NCBI GenBank assembly: GCA_030149995.1
Contig: JASLGV010000100.1
Coordinates: 1-7,486 of the forward strand
Direction: 5' to 3'
DNA from: Pedobacter sp.
Lineage (GTDB): Bacteria > Bacteroidota > Bacteroidia > Sphingobacteriales > Sphingobacteriaceae
Length of the DNA: 7,486 nucleotides
In this document: positions 5,197-7,486 of the stretch, piece after piece
Layout: every line of letters starts with the position of its first letter
Position numbering within the stretch: position 1 is the first letter of the stretch
The notes under the pieces: generated by a model
Seen by the model: only the letters and a program-made list of their open reading frames with translations
The model's database searches: none
Told to the model about the DNA's origin: nothing
Made by a program: the position numbers and the translations under genes

Positions 5197-7485
5197 TTAA
5201 TTAAAAATGTAACGGAAACCAAACTGCATTTCATACGTTGATGAATAGCCCACCACATCTCTTGTACCGTTTACGATCGGGAAGTTACGATCGGTTTGTA
5301 TTCTGAAAGTAGGTTTTGTTGTACCGCCAGGAACTAAAGCAGAAACGTTTGTTGGTGTTAAGATAGAGGTTGTACCAAAACTTCTTTGCATGCCCCAATC
5401 TTTGTTCAACAGGTTTCCAAAGTTTTTAATATCAATGCTGAACTGAATGGTGTTGCGTTTACCACCCACATTTGTAAAGATATCTTGTAAAAACTTGAAG
5501 TCAAATTTACCATTAAAAGGTGTAATTACAGCGTTACGCTCTGCATATTTTCCTTTTCTTCCACGCAGGTATTTATCCTGATCGATAAAGCGGAAGAACA
5601 GATCACTTTGTTGTTTTGCTGTATACGTAATGGCTTCAGTACCCGAACCGATGGTTAAAGGAACGAACGTGATTTCTGAAGGATCCTTTGGCACATAAAT
5701 TAAGTCGCCACCAACACCATCTCTGTTAATATCTGTAGAGTAGGTGTAAGAAGTACGGCCGTTAGAACCATCAAATACTAAGGTGATTTGTGTACCTAAA
5801 TGTTTAAAGAATTCTTTGCGGTAGTAAACCGAAGCAATGATACGGTCTGGTGAAACAAAACCCGAGTAACCTAAAGTAGGGTTGTTGGCACCATTTACAC
5901 TGCTTGTAGCCTGCCATGCAGAAAGGGTCTGATCGCCGCTTCCTTCATAAAGACTTTTTGCAACACTTCTGATGTAAGAAACTGAAGCACCAAATCCGTT
6001 ATCGAAACGTTTGCTTAGTGAACCTGATAATGAATAATAGTATCCTTTATTTGAATTACCCAGTACAATTACGTTAAACGCATCTGGCTGTCTAACGGTT
6101 GAACCACCCGGAACCACTGTACCGTTCGGAACGGCTTTACCATTTAAGATCGGGTTGATAAATTTATCTGTTGCCGCATTTGGATAGATTAAACGGTTAT
6201 CCGGATAACCGGCAACATTTAAAGGCTGCGGATCTACTAAGTTTGCATTGCGGAATAATAAGGTACGTAAATCTTTGTTGTAGATACCTTCAACGGTTGC
6301 AACCAGGCCGCCAGGAAGTTTGAAATCGGCCGCTAAACTTGTTTTAAATACCGAAGGCATTTTTAAGTTTTTATCCATAACCGTAATTGGGTTTGGCAAT
6401 ACAGTTCCGGCTACCGGAGGTGTTGCCGGACGGTAAGCGCCTACATTCGGATTGAATGGACCAGGCGTGTTGTTTTGTCCTGAATAGGTTTCTGTAATCT
6501 GAAGCATACCGGCATCACCAGCTTGCGCTACGATCCATACGTTTGGAATTCTACCCATAAAAATACCGGCACCACCTCTTAACTGGATAGAACGGTCTCC
6601 TTTAACATCCCAGTTAAATCCAACACGTGGAGAAAGAGAAAGTCTTGATTTAGGTAAAGTAGCCGTATTTAAGCGCTCTCCATGTTGGAAAGTAAGTTCA
6701 GATACCAATGGGTGTTCCTGTAAAATATTTGGATATGTACCCAGTTCCAAACGAAGACCTCCGGTTACCCTTAAGCGGTCTGTAACTGAAAATTCATCCT
6801 GTAAATATCCGGAGAACTGCCAGAATTTATACGTTGGGAAAGCCTGCTCATAATTAGGCGTCAGTGAATATGTTTGTGCAAATTCAATTGGTTTTGCACC
6901 GTTTTTAAAGTCATCCCACGAGTTAAACGTATAATAACTTGTTCCGAAACGTTGAAATCCGTTTTTGGTTACACTGTAATCACCCTGGAAACCTGCGGTA
7001 AAGTTGTGTTTTCCAACAGTCCAGTTTACATAGTCGTTTAACGAGTAAACCTGTACATCTCTGATATTTCCGTAGGTAAATGGCTCATAACCGAAAGTCG
7101 TAAAAGGTGTTGGAGCCGTATTACCGTCTGCTTTTAAAATATCAACCAATGGGAACAGATCACTGTCCGAACTTCTTGGGTCGTTCTGGTTGGTGTAAGA
7201 TAAACGTAAAGTGTTGGCAAAACGGTTAAAGATTTTGCTGTTCAACTCGGCAGTAATAGAATATAAATTGCTTTCCTGATAGTAGTTTGAGTTTTTAAAG
7301 GTCAGCGCTGTATTTCCTGTTCTCGAACCACCACCCGGGAATGCGCCCAGCGGACTTCTTGAAGTACTTACAAATGAAGGTTGTTTGGTTTTTACATAAC
7401 TACCGCGAATGTTAAAACGGTTGTTGTCGTTGATGTTCCAGTCTAAACGACCCAATAAGTTTGTTCTTTCTGTTTCGAATCCATA
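5197..7485 (-). CDS. TonB-dependent outer-membrane receptor, Oar-like (5' end outside window)
   Basis: The frame is open from the window edge to the TAA at 5197-5199, giving 762 residues; a TTG at 7455 is internal. The visible part is almost all transmembrane barrel, with alternating aromatic strands and blocks typical of Oar-like receptors: TNLLGRLDWNINDNNRFNIR near its start, YLQDEFSVTDRLRVTGGLRL in the middle, FVSPDRIIASVYYRKEF (codons around 5810-5860), and DINRDGVGGDLIYVP at about 5690-5733. It ends FGFRYIFN, an aromatic C-terminal strand that suits recognition by the Bam barrel-assembly machinery. The family is usually about 1,000-1,100 residues, so the signal peptide, carboxypeptidase-regulatory-like domain and plug are upstream. 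Such receptors import or bind large ligands using TonB energy. The ligand is unknown; the three phosphoester hydrolases downstream hint at nucleic-acid or phosphodiester material. No SusD-like partner is present downstream, and a 17-bp gap leads to a hairpin. Confidence 0.92.
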   Translation of the reverse strand, partial: YGFETERTNLLGRLDWNINDNNRFNIRGSYVKTKQPSFVSTSRSPLGAFPGGGSRTGNTALTFKNSNYYQESNLYSITAELNSKIFNRFANTLRLSYTNQNDPRSSDSDLFPLVDILKADGNTAPTPFTTFGYEPFTYGNIRDVQVYSLNDYVNWTVGKHNFTAGFQGDYSVTKNGFQRFGTSYYTFNSWDDFKNGAKPIEFAQTYSLTPNYEQAFPTYKFWQFSGYLQDEFSVTDRLRVTGGLRLELGTYPNILQEHPLVSELTFQHGERLNTATLPKSRLSLSPRVGFNWDVKGDRSIQLRGGAGIFMGRIPNVWIVAQAGDAGMLQITETYSGQNNTPGPFNPNVGAYRPATPPVAGTVLPNPITVMDKNLKMPSVFKTSLAADFKLPGGLVATVEGIYNKDLRTLLFRNANLVDPQPLNVAGYPDNRLIYPNAATDKFINPILNGKAVPNGTVVPGGSTVRQPDAFNVIVLGNSNKGYYYSLSGSLSKRFDNGFGASVSYIRSVAKSLYEGSGDQTLSAWQATSSVNGANNPTLGYSGFVSPDRIIASVYYRKEFFKHLGTQITLVFDGSNGRTSYTYSTDINRDGVGGDLIYVPKDPSEITFVPLTIGSGTEAITYTAKQQSDLFFRFIDQDKYLRGRKGKYAERNAVITPFNGKFDFKFLQDIFTNVGGKRNTIQFSIDIKNFGNLLNKDWGMQRSFGTTSILTPTNVSALVPGGTTKPTFRIQTDRNFPIVNGTRDVVGYSSTYEMQFGFRYIFN

Positions 7486-7486
7486 T

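Noticed and set aside
5704..5733. EF-hand-like DxNxDG loop in the receptor as a special calcium site
   Set aside because: This Asp-rich turn followed by DLIYVP is, as I recall, a common block in Oar-like receptors and gives no specific clue to ligand or novelty.
1..7486. CRISPR arrays, tRNA or rRNA genes, insertion sequences
   Set aside because: I saw no spaced direct repeats, tRNA cloverleaf or transposase-like frame anywhere on either strand. The metE deletions show no insertion-sequence ends.

Overview
The window looks like chromosomal DNA of a Bacteroidota member, most likely a Pedobacter-like Sphingobacteriaceae. This is an inference. It rests on an Oar-type TonB-dependent receptor, on start codons preceded by A/T-rich sequence rather than Shine-Dalgarno motifs, on a promoter matching the Bacteroidota TTTG / TAnnTTTG pattern, and on lineage-typical protein sequences. 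Every gene except the first partial one is on the minus strand.

Bases 1-900. The window opens with the last 106 codons of a plus-strand, HisC-like PLP-dependent aminotransferase. It converges on a wrecked minus-strand metE (cobalamin-independent methionine synthase). Only part of the MetE N-terminal domain and the extreme C-terminus remain, joined out of frame. A strong hairpin terminator lies between the two convergent genes.

Bases 909-2036 hold the most interesting unit. Read on the minus strand it runs: a Bacteroidota-type promoter, a well-formed cobalamin (B12) riboswitch, an unusually long leader of about 250 nt, then queH, then the metE remnant. QueH is the cobalamin-independent epoxyqueuosine reductase, which replaces the B12-dependent QueG in making the tRNA nucleoside queuosine. 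A B12 riboswitch in front of queH makes sense as an isozyme switch: make QueH only when B12 is scarce. MetE is the classic B12-independent isozyme under such control. The layout therefore suggests a B12-sparing operon that has lost its methionine synthase but kept its queuosine enzyme.

Bases 2110-7485 hold a tight minus-strand cluster. In order of transcription: an Oar-like TonB-dependent outer-membrane receptor (5' end outside the window), a hairpin terminator, an S1/P1 zinc nuclease, a nucleotide pyrophosphatase/phosphodiesterase (NPP) of the alkaline phosphatase superfamily, and a glycerophosphodiester phosphodiesterase. The last three genes are 6-8 bp apart, carry export signals, and all cleave phosphate esters outside the cytoplasm. 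The cluster ends at a second hairpin terminator. Together they look like a system for breaking down nucleic acids, nucleotides and phospholipid head groups, perhaps for phosphate or nucleoside salvage.
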